From Acidobacteriota bacterium (GTDB lineage Bacteria; Acidobacteriota; Terriglobia; Acidiferrales; UBA7541): a stretch of 12,163 nt of DNA. Positions 1 to 7,400 of the stretch are shown piece by piece (position 1 is the first letter of the stretch; every line of letters starts with the position of its first letter). The stretch spans positions 1 to 12,163 of the forward strand of contig JACOSF010000076.1 of NCBI GenBank assembly GCA_016179005.1, read 5' to 3'. Made by a program: the position numbers and the translations under genes. The notes under the pieces are model-generated. The model had not been told where the DNA came from and did not search any database. It saw nothing but the letters and a program-made list of their open reading frames with translations.

Positions 1-1445
1 GCCGGTTTCTCCGCCACCACCGGTAACTTTTGTGCCAGCCAGGCGTCGAAGCCGCCGGTGGCGTTCATCACCTGCTTGAAGCCGGCGCGCAGCAGCAGGC
101 TGGAGGCAATGGAGCTGCGGTAGCCGCTCTTGCAGTGCACGGCGATGGGCCGGTGAGTGTCCAAGTCGTTCAGCATGGTGCGCAGGCTGGAGAGCGGTTT
201 CAGGTGGGCCTGTGCGATGTGCCCGGCTTCCCATTCCATCGCTCGGCGCACGTCCACCACCTGAACCTCGCCGGGGCGTTCGCAAATCTCTTCGTACAGA
301 TTGAGCACGGAAATCTGCGGCACCTGTCCCAGCGGCAAGCCGGCCTTCTGCCAGGTCAGGATGGCCTGCCCGGACGCCTCGGGCCCGATGTCGCTTCCCG
401 TGGGCACTTGGCCGGACGTGCCCAGGTAACCGGCCACATTTTCAATTCCCACGCGGGCTAGGCGCACCTGCGATTCCTGCAGCTTTTCCGGATCGGACAC
501 GACGAGGATGACCGGCACGTCCAAGCCGATCAGCGAGCCCGCCCACGCGGCAAACTGCCCGCCGAGGCCGATGTGAATGGAACCGGGCACATGTCCCGCG
601 CCGAACTCCGCGGCGCTGCGCGTGTCCAGCACCAGGCTGCCTGTCTCCTGTTTGTGGAGCACCTGCTCTGGCGTGAGCGTGGCCAGCAGAGGAAGGTCGG
701 TGAGCAACGCCGCGCCTAAACGATTGATCTGCGCGTCGCGCAGGAAGTAGTCCGGCCGCTCGGGGAAATCGGCGGTGATCAACGCGACGAACTGTTCCCG
801 GCTGCGCGGCTGCAACGCGTAGTTGAAGGCGCGTTCCCGGCCGATGGTGGAGTGCTTCTCCGCGCTGATGTTGCGCCCGCAAAGCGACCCCGCGCCATGC
901 GCCGGAAACACCTGGCACGAATCCGGCAGCGCCAGCAACTTTTGCAGGCTGTCGTACAGCATGTGGGCAAGTTCGTGCGGCGTGTGCGTGGGGGAAAGGT
1001 CCGGCCGCCCCACTTCACCGATGAACAGCGTGTCCCCGGTGAACACGCCCCAGGGATCGCCCGGAGCGTCCTTGCCCTCGAGATCAGATGCCACGATGCA
1101 GATGCTGTCAATGGAGTGCCCGGGCGTCTCGAGAAAGCGGAAGAGGAGATTCCTCAGGTGCATCTCCTCGCCGTCTTTCACCGCCACGTGCTCAAAGCGC
1201 GCGCCGGCCTTTTGCCCGGCGTAGATTTTCGCTCCGGTCCGCGCTGCCAGCTCCTGGTGACCGGAGACGAAGTCGGCGTGCATGTGCGTCTCGATGACAT
1301 GCGTGATCTTCAGGCCCTGCCGCGTGGCTTCGTCGAGATAGATCTGGACGTCGCGCTGCGGGTCCACCACCGCCGCCTGCCCCTCGGAGCCGATCAGGTA
1401 CGACGCGTGCGCCAGGCACGAGAGATAGAATTGTTGGAAGTACAT
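1..1445 (-). CDS. MBL-fold metallohydrolase fused to two rhodanese domains (persulfide dioxygenase/sulfurtransferase-like), 3' end cut by window
   Basis: The reading frame is open for 481 codons from ATG 1445 to the left edge with no stop, so the last few residues lie outside. The first domain (about residues 1-250) is an ETHE1-like metallo-beta-lactamase fold. It shows THMHAD (His54, His56, Asp58), TPGH (His110), GDT (Asp138) and AHG (His183). Phe59 replaces the second-metal His of classical HxHxDH hydrolases, which fits the mononuclear-iron persulfide dioxygenase branch. A first rhodanese domain (about 258-355) has VSDPEK where the catalytic loop should be and no cysteine, so it is probably structural. 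The second rhodanese domain (about 375-478) has an intact loop, CKSGYRS, with Cys438. Related proteins act in cytoplasmic sulfide and persulfide oxidation; that role is inferred here. A GAGGT ribosome site lies 4 nt before the start. The length matches the family, so little is missing. Neighbours give no operon context. Confidence 0.93.
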   Translation of the reverse strand, partial: MYFQQFYLSCLAHASYLIGSEGQAAVVDPQRDVQIYLDEATRQGLKITHVIETHMHADFVSGHQELAARTGAKIYAGQKAGARFEHVAVKDGEEMHLRNLLFRFLETPGHSIDSICIVASDLEGKDAPGDPWGVFTGDTLFIGEVGRPDLSPTHTPHELAHMLYDSLQKLLALPDSCQVFPAHGAGSLCGRNISAEKHSTIGRERAFNYALQPRSREQFVALITADFPERPDYFLRDAQINRLGAALLTDLPLLATLTPEQVLHKQETGSLVLDTRSAAEFGAGHVPGSIHIGLGGQFAAWAGSLIGLDVPVILVVSDPEKLQESQVRLARVGIENVAGYLGTSGQVPTGSDIGPEASGQAILTWQKAGLPLGQVPQISVLNLYEEICERPGEVQVVDVRRAMEWEAGHIAQAHLKPLSSLRTMLNDLDTHRPIAVHCKSGYRSSIASSLLLRAGFKQVMNATGGFDAWLAQKLPVVAEKP

Positions 1446-1449
1446 GCCG

Positions 1450-1454
1450 ACCTC
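1450..1454 (-). promoter_or_regulatory. Ribosome binding site of the MBL-rhodanese gene
   Basis: On the minus strand GAGGT is followed by CGGC and then ATG 1445, a 4-nt spacing. It supports this start codon; the alignable MBL domain also begins here, with no room upstream for extra conserved sequence. Confidence 0.6.
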
Positions 1455-1626
1455 GCTGGATGGTCGCGTAGTGTAGCACAGCCAGGTGCCGGCCAGCGCC
1501 ATTTCCCCTCCCGGGGGCTCCAGAATTGGGTGTCAGCAAAGCGCGCGCCCGTGAACGGGGCGGCGCGAACCTCAACGAAGTGATCCTCTAGAGTCGCGGG
1601 CCCGCAGCCGTGCCGTGCGGCCGCCG

Positions 1627-1632
1627 TAGAAT
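1627..1632 (+). promoter_or_regulatory. Possible -10 element (TAGAAT) upstream of the DUF5916 gene
   Basis: TAGAAT matches the sigma-70 -10 consensus at 5 of 6 positions and lies 62 nt before ATG 1695. The sequence upstream is very GC-rich with no recognisable -35. It is listed because the same hexamer occurs ahead of other plus-strand genes in this window. Confidence 0.3.
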
Positions 1633-1694
1633 TTGAGAAGCCTGCCGTTTCTTGTTGCAGTTAACAGTACACAGAAGGTATACATAGCTCGACT

Positions 1695-4028
1695 ATGCCC
1701 TTTATCCGGCGGAGCTTCTGGGGGTTTCTGCTGTTAGCACTGGCCGCGCCTCACGCGGCCACGCAGCGCGCTGTCGCGCAAGAGTCCCCCGCGAAATCTC
1801 CCGACGTTACGGCCCAGGTCGCGCCGCCCAGCTTGCACATCCCCCGCGTCAGCCGGGCGCCAAAGATTGGCGACTTTCTCGACGGCGGCACACACATCGG
1901 CGCTCGCGTCACCGGCTTCCGCCAGAACGAGCCTGGCGATGGCACGCCCGTCACTCAGGAAACCACGGCCTATCTTTCCTACGACGACAAGAATCTCTAC
2001 GTCGCCTTCGTCTGCAAAGATGATCCGGCCCAGGTCCGCGCTCGCATGGCCAAGCGCGAGGACATTGGCAGCGATGACCAGGTGGGCATCAACATCGACA
2101 CCTTTCACGACCGTCGGCGGTTTTACATCTTCTGGGTCAATCCGCGTGGCATCCAGTTGGACGGGACGGTGACTGAAGGCCAGAACGGTGACATCAGTTT
2201 CGACACGCTCTGGCACTCGGAGGGTCGGCTCACGCCAACCGGCTATGTGGTCTGGATGGCCATTCCCTTCAAGAGCCTCCGCTTCCCCAGTTCTCCTCCG
2301 CAACCCTGGGGCATCGCCCTCGGCAGAGTCATTCGCCGGAACAACGAGGTTTCCTACTGGCCTTACATCACCCCGCGCGTCGAGGGTTTCGCCCAGCAGA
2401 TGGCTACCCTGGAAGCTCTCGAGAATATTTCTTCCGGGCGCAATCTCCAGTTCATTCCTTACGGCATCTACACGCATTCGCGCTTTCTTGATGGCGCCGT
2501 GCCCGGTGGCCCCGTCTTCCGCACCAATGACGAAGGCCGCGGCGGGCTCGACGCAAAAATCGTACTGAAGGACGCGGTCACGCTCGACATCGCCGTAAAT
2601 CCTGATTTCAGCCAGGTGGAATCCGACGAGCCACAGGTGACCATCAACCAGCGCTTCGAAGTCTTCTTTCCGGAAAAGCGCCCGTTCTTCCTCGAGAACG
2701 CCGGCTTTTTCCGCACGCCCGTGAACCTGTTTTTCTCCCGCCGCATCGCCAACCCGCAGCTCGGCGTGCGCGTCACTGGCAAAGCCGGGCCGTGGACCTT
2801 CGCCGCCTTTGGCATGGACGACCGTCAGCCCACCTCCGCGTTCGTGCCGTCTGGCGCGGGGCCGGGAATTTTTTCGGAATGCAACCCGCTCGACGACAGC
2901 CGCGCCGGCATCGGCGTGCTCCGCGTGCAGCGCGAGTTCGCATCGCAATCCACGGTAGGCGTGTTCGTTAGCAGCCGCGATTTTCCGTCCTGTTCGAACC
3001 GCGTCGTCTCCTTCGACACGCGCATCAAGCTCAACGCCAACTGGGTTTTCTCCGGACAGCTCTACCGCAGTTTCACGCGCCGCGTGGACGGCTCGCACCG
3101 CACCGGCCCCGGCGCCTTCCTCGAGTTTGCACACCGCGGCCGCCACTTCACCTACACCGGCCGCTATCAGGACCGCAGCCCCGATTTCCGCACGCACCTG
3201 GGCTTCGTTTCCCGCGTGGACATGCGCCTCACCGAACAGTTCCTCGGCTACTACTGGCGGCCGGAGGGCAGGCTCGTTCAATATTACGGGCCCACCGTAG
3301 ACGTCATCGTCAACGGCAATCGCGCGAGCGACATTCAGGACTGGGTGGTGGACGCGAATTTCGATATTGGCCTCCGCGGCCAGACTTCCTTCTCCTTTAG
3401 GCGCAATGAAGCCTTCGAGCTATTTCAGGGACTTGGCTTCCGCAAACACATCACCGGGGCGACCGTTTCCACCGAGTGGCTGAAGTGGCTGGCCGTCTCC
3501 GGGCAGTTGCAGGCCGGCGCCGGCGTCAATTACTTTCCCGGTTCGAGTTTGCCGGCTTTCCTCGCCGATTCCCGCACAGCGCGCTTTGGCCTCACGCTCC
3601 GCCCCATACCTCGCTTCCGCGTGGACGAAACTTACATTTATTCGCGCCTGGCCACTCGCGAAGGCTCCACTCCCGCGGGCTTTTCTCCGGCCACGCCCAT
3701 CTTCAACAACCACATCCTGCGCTCGAAACTGAATTACCAATTCACGAAGGAGCTTTCCCTCCGCGCCATTCTGGACTACAACTCCGTGCTGCCCAATTCA
3801 CAACTCGTCGCCCTCAGCCGCACGAAGTCCCTCAAAGCTGACTTGCTCCTCACCTACCTGCTCAACCCAGGCACCGCGTTGTACATCGGCTACTCGGACC
3901 TCTACGAGAATCTTGAGATTGATCCTGTCACCGCCGCGCCGCTGCGCACCCTGCGCCGCACTCGCTCGCCCTCCACCTCCACCGGCAGGGGGTTCTTCAT
4001 CAAATTGAGCTACCTCTTCCGATTTTAG
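1695..4028 (+). CDS. Exported CBM9-like/DUF5916 outer-membrane beta-barrel protein
   Basis: The protein has 777 residues. Residues 1-29 look like a signal peptide: RR near the start, a hydrophobic run GFLLLALAAP, then small residues. Residues about 50-240 form a CBM9/DOMON-like beta-sandwich, with ITFDxx-type strands such as NLYVAFVCKDD and GYVVWMAIPFKSLRF. The rest matches DUF5916. Its hallmark block at about 302-339 contains NPDFSQVESD and FFPEKRPFFLENAGFF. The C-terminal half alternates aromatic and polar strands and ends in YLFRF, the terminal phenylalanine expected of a BAM-inserted outer-membrane barrel. The family's substrate is unknown; the CBM9-like domain suggests a glycan or other extracellular ligand, but that is inference. 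The start is chosen because it gives a complete signal peptide, although the ribosome site is poor. fabH follows after 136 bp with its own promoter candidate, so an operon is unlikely. Confidence 0.9.
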   Translation: MPFIRRSFWGFLLLALAAPHAATQRAVAQESPAKSPDVTAQVAPPSLHIPRVSRAPKIGDFLDGGTHIGARVTGFRQNEPGDGTPVTQETTAYLSYDDKNLYVAFVCKDDPAQVRARMAKREDIGSDDQVGINIDTFHDRRRFYIFWVNPRGIQLDGTVTEGQNGDISFDTLWHSEGRLTPTGYVVWMAIPFKSLRFPSSPPQPWGIALGRVIRRNNEVSYWPYITPRVEGFAQQMATLEALENISSGRNLQFIPYGIYTHSRFLDGAVPGGPVFRTNDEGRGGLDAKIVLKDAVTLDIAVNPDFSQVESDEPQVTINQRFEVFFPEKRPFFLENAGFFRTPVNLFFSRRIANPQLGVRVTGKAGPWTFAAFGMDDRQPTSAFVPSGAGPGIFSECNPLDDSRAGIGVLRVQREFASQSTVGVFVSSRDFPSCSNRVVSFDTRIKLNANWVFSGQLYRSFTRRVDGSHRTGPGAFLEFAHRGRHFTYTGRYQDRSPDFRTHLGFVSRVDMRLTEQFLGYYWRPEGRLVQYYGPTVDVIVNGNRASDIQDWVVDANFDIGLRGQTSFSFRRNEAFELFQGLGFRKHITGATVSTEWLKWLAVSGQLQAGAGVNYFPGSSLPAFLADSRTARFGLTLRPIPRFRVDETYIYSRLATREGSTPAGFSPATPIFNNHILRSKLNYQFTKELSLRAILDYNSVLPNSQLVALSRTKSLKADLLLTYLLNPGTALYIGYSDLYENLEIDPVTAAPLRTLRRTRSPSTSTGRGFFIKLSYLFRF

Positions 4029-4077
4029 ACATCCCGTATTCTCCTCATTTCAGTTTCCTGATTCTGTCGTGCAAATG

Positions 4078-4107
4078 CTGACAGCCCAGTGCTCCGTGAG
4101 TTAGAAT
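4078..4107 (+). promoter_or_regulatory. Candidate sigma-70 promoter of fabH
   Basis: CTGACA (4078-4083) and TAGAAT (4102-4107) each match the -35 and -10 consensus at 5 of 6 positions, with an 18-nt spacer. The predicted transcript would start near 4114, about 50 nt before ATG 4165. It is the best promoter match I found in the window and it lies in the gap after the DUF5916 stop. No terminator hairpin is visible before it. Confidence 0.6.
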
Positions 4108-4164
4108 CGCTGGTCTTTTGCAGAAAATTCCTTATAGAGGATATTCCGGGGAATCCGAGGACCC

Positions 4165-5163
4165 ATGGGCAAACGCATCGCAGCAAAAATCACCGGCGTC
4201 GCGGGCTATCTTCCGCCGCGCGTGATGACCAACGCCGATCTCGAAAAGATCGTCGATACCACCGACGAATGGATCCGCACGCGCACTGGCATTCGCGAGC
4301 GCCACGTCGTGGACAAAGGCATGGCCGCCTCGCACATGGCCACCGAGGCGGCGAAAAAACTGCTCGCTGACAAGAAGCTCAGCGCAGAAGAAATCGAGTT
4401 GATCGTGCTGGCCAGCGTCACACCGGACATGTTGTTCCCCGCCACCGCCTGCCTGGTGCAGGAGCGCATCGGCGCAAAGAATGCCTGGGGCTTCGACCTT
4501 TCCGCCGCGTGTTCCGGCTTCCTCTTCGCGCTCACCGTGGCCGCGCAGTTCGTTGGCGCCGGCACGCACAAGAAAGCTCTGGCCATCGGCAGCGACGTGA
4601 TGACCTCCATCGTCAACTACGAGGACCGCGCCACCTGCGTGCTCTTCGGCGACGGCGCCGGCGCCGTGCTCGTCGAACCAACAGAAAATGGGAATGAAGG
4701 AATTCTTGACTTCCACAACGACGTGGACGGCTCCGGTGCTTGCCACCTTTACATGCCTGCCGGCGGCTCACTCCATCCGCCCTCGCACGAGACCGTGGAC
4801 AAAAAAATGCACTGCGTCCACCAGGAAGGCTCGCAGGTGTTCAAATACGCCGTGCGCCGCATGGCCGACGTTTCTGCCATGCTGCTCGAGCGCAATGGCT
4901 TCACCGGAAAAGATCTCGCGCTGGTGGTGCCCCACCAGGCCAACTTGCGCATCATTCGCGCCATGCAGGAACGCCTCGGCGTGGACGATTCCAAAGTGCT
5001 CGTCAACATCGAGCGCTACGGCAACACCACGGCCGGCACCGTTCCGCTGGGCCTGATGGACGCGCTCGCCGAAGGCCGCTTGTGCAAGGGCGACCTGGTG
5101 CTGCTGGTCGCCGTCGGCGCCGGCTTCACCACCAGCGGCATCCTCCTCCGCTGGGCTTACTGA
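4165..5163 (+). CDS. fabH: Beta-ketoacyl-[acyl-carrier-protein] synthase III (FabH)
   Basis: FabH condenses an acyl-CoA, usually acetyl-CoA, with malonyl-ACP to start each fatty-acid chain in the cytoplasmic type II pathway. The 332-residue length is normal for the family. The catalytic triad is visible: Cys116 in AACSGF, His257 in VPHQAN, and Asn287 in YGNTTAGT. The N-terminal signature TTDEWIRTRTGI (residues 32-43) and the terminal block VAVGAGFTTSG are also typical. A GAGG ribosome site ends 4 nt before ATG 4165. It is not clustered with plsX, fabD or acpP as in many bacteria. It stands alone between an outer-membrane protein gene and a convergent Kelch gene, so primer-chain preference cannot be inferred from context. 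The triad and length make the assignment strong. A non-housekeeping KASIII paralogue remains possible because the usual cluster is absent. Confidence 0.95.
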   Translation: MGKRIAAKITGVAGYLPPRVMTNADLEKIVDTTDEWIRTRTGIRERHVVDKGMAASHMATEAAKKLLADKKLSAEEIELIVLASVTPDMLFPATACLVQERIGAKNAWGFDLSAACSGFLFALTVAAQFVGAGTHKKALAIGSDVMTSIVNYEDRATCVLFGDGAGAVLVEPTENGNEGILDFHNDVDGSGACHLYMPAGGSLHPPSHETVDKKMHCVHQEGSQVFKYAVRRMADVSAMLLERNGFTGKDLALVVPHQANLRIIRAMQERLGVDDSKVLVNIERYGNTTAGTVPLGLMDALAEGRLCKGDLVLLVAVGAGFTTSGILLRWAY

Positions 5164-5166
5164 GTG

Positions 5167-5210
5167 GCGCAGGGGCTGCCCTGAGCAGAGCCCAAGGGTT
5201 CCACCTGCGC
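5167..5210. terminator. Possible hairpin between convergent fabH and the Kelch gene
   Basis: GCGCAGG (5167-5173) can pair with CCTGCGC (5204-5210). Inside, GGGCT (5173-5177) can pair with AGCCC (5089-5093 counted as 5189-5193), sharing one base with the outer arm. The two genes converge within 83 bp, where a bidirectional terminator is expected. There is no T-tract on either side, so a classic intrinsic terminator is not shown. Confidence 0.25.
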
Positions 5211-5246
5211 ACACTTGCCTGCACAATGTCGCTGCGAATGCGCTGC

Positions 5247-7226
5247 CTACATCCGCACTGATACGATCACCTCGTGGGCCGTTCCGTCGTTTAGCGTCGC
5301 CCGCAGCAGGTAGCTTCCCGCCGTGTAGCCGGTCGTCTTCAGGTTGTAGATGTACTGGTTCGAGATCGCATCGTAGCGGAACAGGTTGTCCATATTGCTG
5401 TTCCCCGCCGCGTCCGCTGTGATTTCCTCCGTGGCCCCGAGCACCACGTCGGTGAATTTGAACACCTGCAACGTCGCCACCGCATTCGTGACAAAGCTGC
5501 TGTCCGCCGCGGTGAGCTGGAATTTGACCGGAATTGTCCGTCCCGACTTGAAGATCGAGCTGCCGTCCATGCGGATCGGCGCCAGGAAGCCGATGAAGTT
5601 GTAGACCACGTGAACGGTGAGTTGCTTTTGACTGTAGTTTCCGCTGTCGTCGGTGGCAGTAAACGTGACCGTGCTTGTACCGAGCGGGAAGAGCGCCGGA
5701 GCGTTGTTGGTGATCGTGACGTCTGGATCGCAGGCGTCCGTGGCTGTGGCGATGCCGCCCAGGTCCGCCGCCGCTCCCGTCGCCGAGGCCGTCGGCACGA
5801 CTACCGTAAGGCTGCTGGTGGAAAGTGTGAGGGTTGGCGGCGTGGTGTCCTGCACCGTGATCACCACCGAGTCGCTCGCCGTCCCGCCCTTCCCGTCGCT
5901 CACCGTCAGCGTGAACGTATGCGTGCCCAGCGGCAGCGTCACATTGACCGTGGCCGTGTTCCCTACAACATTCCCGCCGAAATCTTTCCATTCGTAACTC
6001 AGCGCATCGCCGTCCGGATCGTTCGACGCCGTGCCATCCAGTGTCACCGGCGTGCCGGTGGAGCTGCAACACTCGACCGTCTGGTCCGTCCCGGCATTCG
6101 CGACCGGGGCCTGGTTAAACACCAGCACCCAGACATCGTTGAACTTCACAAAGACCGGGGCATCACGCCGACCGGTTGCAATGACCAATCGCCTGTTCGC
6201 GGAAGAGTATCCTGCGGTGCTCCAGAACCGCCCCGCTGGTGGCGTGCCGGACGGTGCGACTTGTATCCACTCCGGCGTTCCACCCGTGCCGTTCGCCTCG
6301 GTCAGAACCCAAACCTCGTCGAAAAAGGTGAGGGTGCCCACGTCAGTCACCCCACCGAAGACGATCATTCGGTTGCGGGCCGAGTCATAGACTAACGAGT
6401 GAGCGTTGCGTGGAGTTGGAGAGGTACCTACGGGAAAAAGCTGAATCCACTCCGGTGTACCACCCAGCCCGTTGGCATGCGTCAACACCCAGACGTCATT
6501 GAGCGGCGGGGTGCGCGTGGGGCGGCCACCAAACAGGATCAACCTGTTCGAGCCCGGGTCATACACGCCAGAGGCAATTTCTCCCCGTGCCGCCGGAGGT
6601 GTCCCCGTAGGAAAAAGCTGCATCCAAGCGGGGCTTCCCATCCCGTTCGCGTCGCGGAGAACCCAGACGTCATTACGGTCGGTGTACCCGAACGCTTGGT
6701 GCCCGCCGAAGACGATCATGCGGTTGCTGCCGGGGTCGTAGGCCGCAACGTGGCCGGCTCGCACGATGGGAGCATCCGGCAGTTGAATCCACTGCGGAGC
6801 GCCGCCCAGGCCGTTGGCATTGGTCAGCACCCAGGTTTGCCGCAGCGCTGGCGAACAATTCCAATAGCAACCACCGTGAATCGTCAGGCGATTGGTTCCG
6901 GGGTCGTAGACTGCGGTCGATTCGAGGTTGCTCAGCGGAGGACCACCTGCGGGTGCCAACTGAATCCACGCGGGCGTGCCGGAAGCTCCTGTCGCATTGA
7001 CCAGTACCCAAACATCGTCGAGGTACGGGGCGCCGATTATGTCGCCCCCGAGGACCATCAGGCGGTCGTTGGCTTCATCGTAGGCGTATTTGGCGGCGTA
7101 GCGCGTCGGCGGCGGTGACCCGGTAGGGAATTGCTGGATCCAGGTCTGTGCGAAACAGATCGCTGGCCATAGCGCCACGAAGAAGAAAAGAAAAATGCCT
7201 CGTAGAAGATATCCTGTTCGTTTCAT
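5247..7226 (-). CDS. Secreted Kelch-repeat protein with PKD, HYR-like and C-terminal PxKF domains
   Basis: The 659-residue protein begins with a clear signal peptide (residues 1-26: MKR, a hydrophobic run, then CFAQ). Residues 28-370 hold six Kelch-type repeats of about 55-60 residues. Conserved tryptophans (WIQL or WMQL) sit at 29, 87, 146, 201, 260 and 320, with a DVWVL-like strand at 71, 130, 186, 244, 304 and 364. Glycine pairs such as VFGG mark the blades; the sixth blade is degenerate (IATGRR). A six-bladed propeller is predicted. Residues 372-459 are a PKD domain (LDGTASNDPDGD, HTFTLTVSDGKGGTASD). Residues 460-541 are HYR-like (DTTPP to DDSGN). Residues 542-659 are a PxKF-type domain (GRTIPVKFQL). 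No anchor is visible. Its function is unknown; adhesion or ligand binding is inferred from the modules. A GGAGG ribosome site lies 5 nt before ATG. It is divergent from the HTH/FG-GAP membrane gene, a possible regulator. Confidence 0.92.
   Translation of the reverse strand: MKRTGYLLRGIFLFFFVALWPAICFAQTWIQQFPTGSPPPTRYAAKYAYDEANDRLMVLGGDIIGAPYLDDVWVLVNATGASGTPAWIQLAPAGGPPLSNLESTAVYDPGTNRLTIHGGCYWNCSPALRQTWVLTNANGLGGAPQWIQLPDAPIVRAGHVAAYDPGSNRMIVFGGHQAFGYTDRNDVWVLRDANGMGSPAWMQLFPTGTPPAARGEIASGVYDPGSNRLILFGGRPTRTPPLNDVWVLTHANGLGGTPEWIQLFPVGTSPTPRNAHSLVYDSARNRMIVFGGVTDVGTLTFFDEVWVLTEANGTGGTPEWIQVAPSGTPPAGRFWSTAGYSSANRRLVIATGRRDAPVFVKFNDVWVLVFNQAPVANAGTDQTVECCSSTGTPVTLDGTASNDPDGDALSYEWKDFGGNVVGNTATVNVTLPLGTHTFTLTVSDGKGGTASDSVVITVQDTTPPTLTLSTSSLTVVVPTASATGAAADLGGIATATDACDPDVTITNNAPALFPLGTSTVTFTATDDSGNYSQKQLTVHVVYNFIGFLAPIRMDGSSIFKSGRTIPVKFQLTAADSSFVTNAVATLQVFKFTDVVLGATEEITADAAGNSNMDNLFRYDAISNQYIYNLKTTGYTAGSYLLRATLNDGTAHEVIVSVRM
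6110..7150 (-). repeat. Six imperfect tandem repeats of about 165-180 bp encoding Kelch blades
   Basis: The Kelch region is repetitive at DNA level. The stretch encoding PxWIQL, GT/GG-PP and VYDPGSNR recurs about every 174 bases; for example, related AAAAAGCTG-containing segments occur near 6430 and 6610. The copies have diverged, most strongly at the ends, so this is old duplication rather than a recent array. Blade number could still change by recombination. Confidence 0.6.
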
Positions 7227-7231
7227 TTTTG

Positions 7232-7236
7232 CCTCC
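7232..7236 (-). promoter_or_regulatory. Ribosome binding site of the Kelch gene
   Basis: GGAGG on the minus strand, 5 nt before ATG 7226. It is a strong match and fixes the start that supplies the full signal peptide. Confidence 0.75.
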
Positions 7237-7279
7237 GAAGTTTTTACGGACGAGGGAACGCTTGAGCGGGTCGTCTTCC

Positions 7280-7288
7280 TTCGTCGTT
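7280..7288 (+). promoter_or_regulatory. Distal copy of the TTCGTCGTT motif, Kelch side
   Basis: TTCGTCGTT, followed by GTCGC, repeats the sequence at 7369-7377 exactly over nine bases. It lies 54 bp upstream of the Kelch start codon, where a shared regulator could act on that gene. In GC-rich DNA a nine-base match may be chance. Confidence 0.25.
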
Positions 7289-7367
7289 GTCGCGCGGCAT
7301 CGGAACGAGGGCGATAGTGGCCTCAGTGTACTTGACGCGCAAGCGAAAGAGAGCGAAGTGGCCGCGC

Positions 7368-7397
7368 TTTCGTCGTTTTTCGCCGTTTTGCGCTCGT
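7368..7397 (+). promoter_or_regulatory. Candidate operator: 10-bp direct repeats over the -35 region of the HTH/FG-GAP promoter
   Basis: TTTCGTCGTT (7368-7377) is followed directly by TTTCGCCGTT (7378-7387), 9 of 10 identical. A third, weaker unit, TTGCGCTCGT (7388-7397), shares 6 of 10. The 10-bp period places the units on one face of the helix. They overlie the position where a -35 box should be, which is typical of activator-dependent or autoregulated promoters. Binding by the adjacent HTH protein is inference. Confidence 0.4.
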
Positions 7398-7400
7398 CAA

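Larger units (their letters stand above)
1446..1694. other. Divergent intergenic region between the MBL-rhodanese and DUF5916 genes
   Basis: These 249 bases separate two outward-reading genes and should hold both promoters. I see a perfect 10-bp palindrome, GCGGGCCCGC, at 1596-1605, and a TAGAAT hexamer at 1627-1632 on the plus strand. A purine-rich AGAAGG lies at 1672-1677, too far from ATG 1695 to be a standard ribosome site. No convincing -35 box accompanies the TAGAAT. No gene or RNA is apparent. Confidence 0.5.

Noticed and set aside
442..1575. Apparent broken gene made of several short minus-strand frames
   Set aside because: Reading from ATG 1445 gives one uninterrupted frame through MBL and both rhodanese domains to the left edge. 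There is no frameshift; the gene simply has no stop inside the window.
1734..3281. Long open frame (515 codons) on the minus strand inside the DUF5916 gene
   Set aside because: It mirrors a well-supported plus-strand gene with recognised domains. The product is low-complexity and rich in Ala, Glu, Val and Gly with no known motif. Long antisense frames are common in GC-rich DNA.
5610..7118. Two plus-strand open frames (5610-6395 and 6399-7118) opposite the Kelch gene
   Set aside because: They are antisense to Kelch, PKD and HYR coding sequence, and their translations are Arg-rich with no domain. Their apparent repeats are reflections of the Kelch repeats.
6110..7150. Regular repeats suggesting a CRISPR array
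   Set aside because: The period is about 174 bp, an exact multiple of three, and encodes Kelch blades; there are no short identical repeats with unique spacers and no cas genes.
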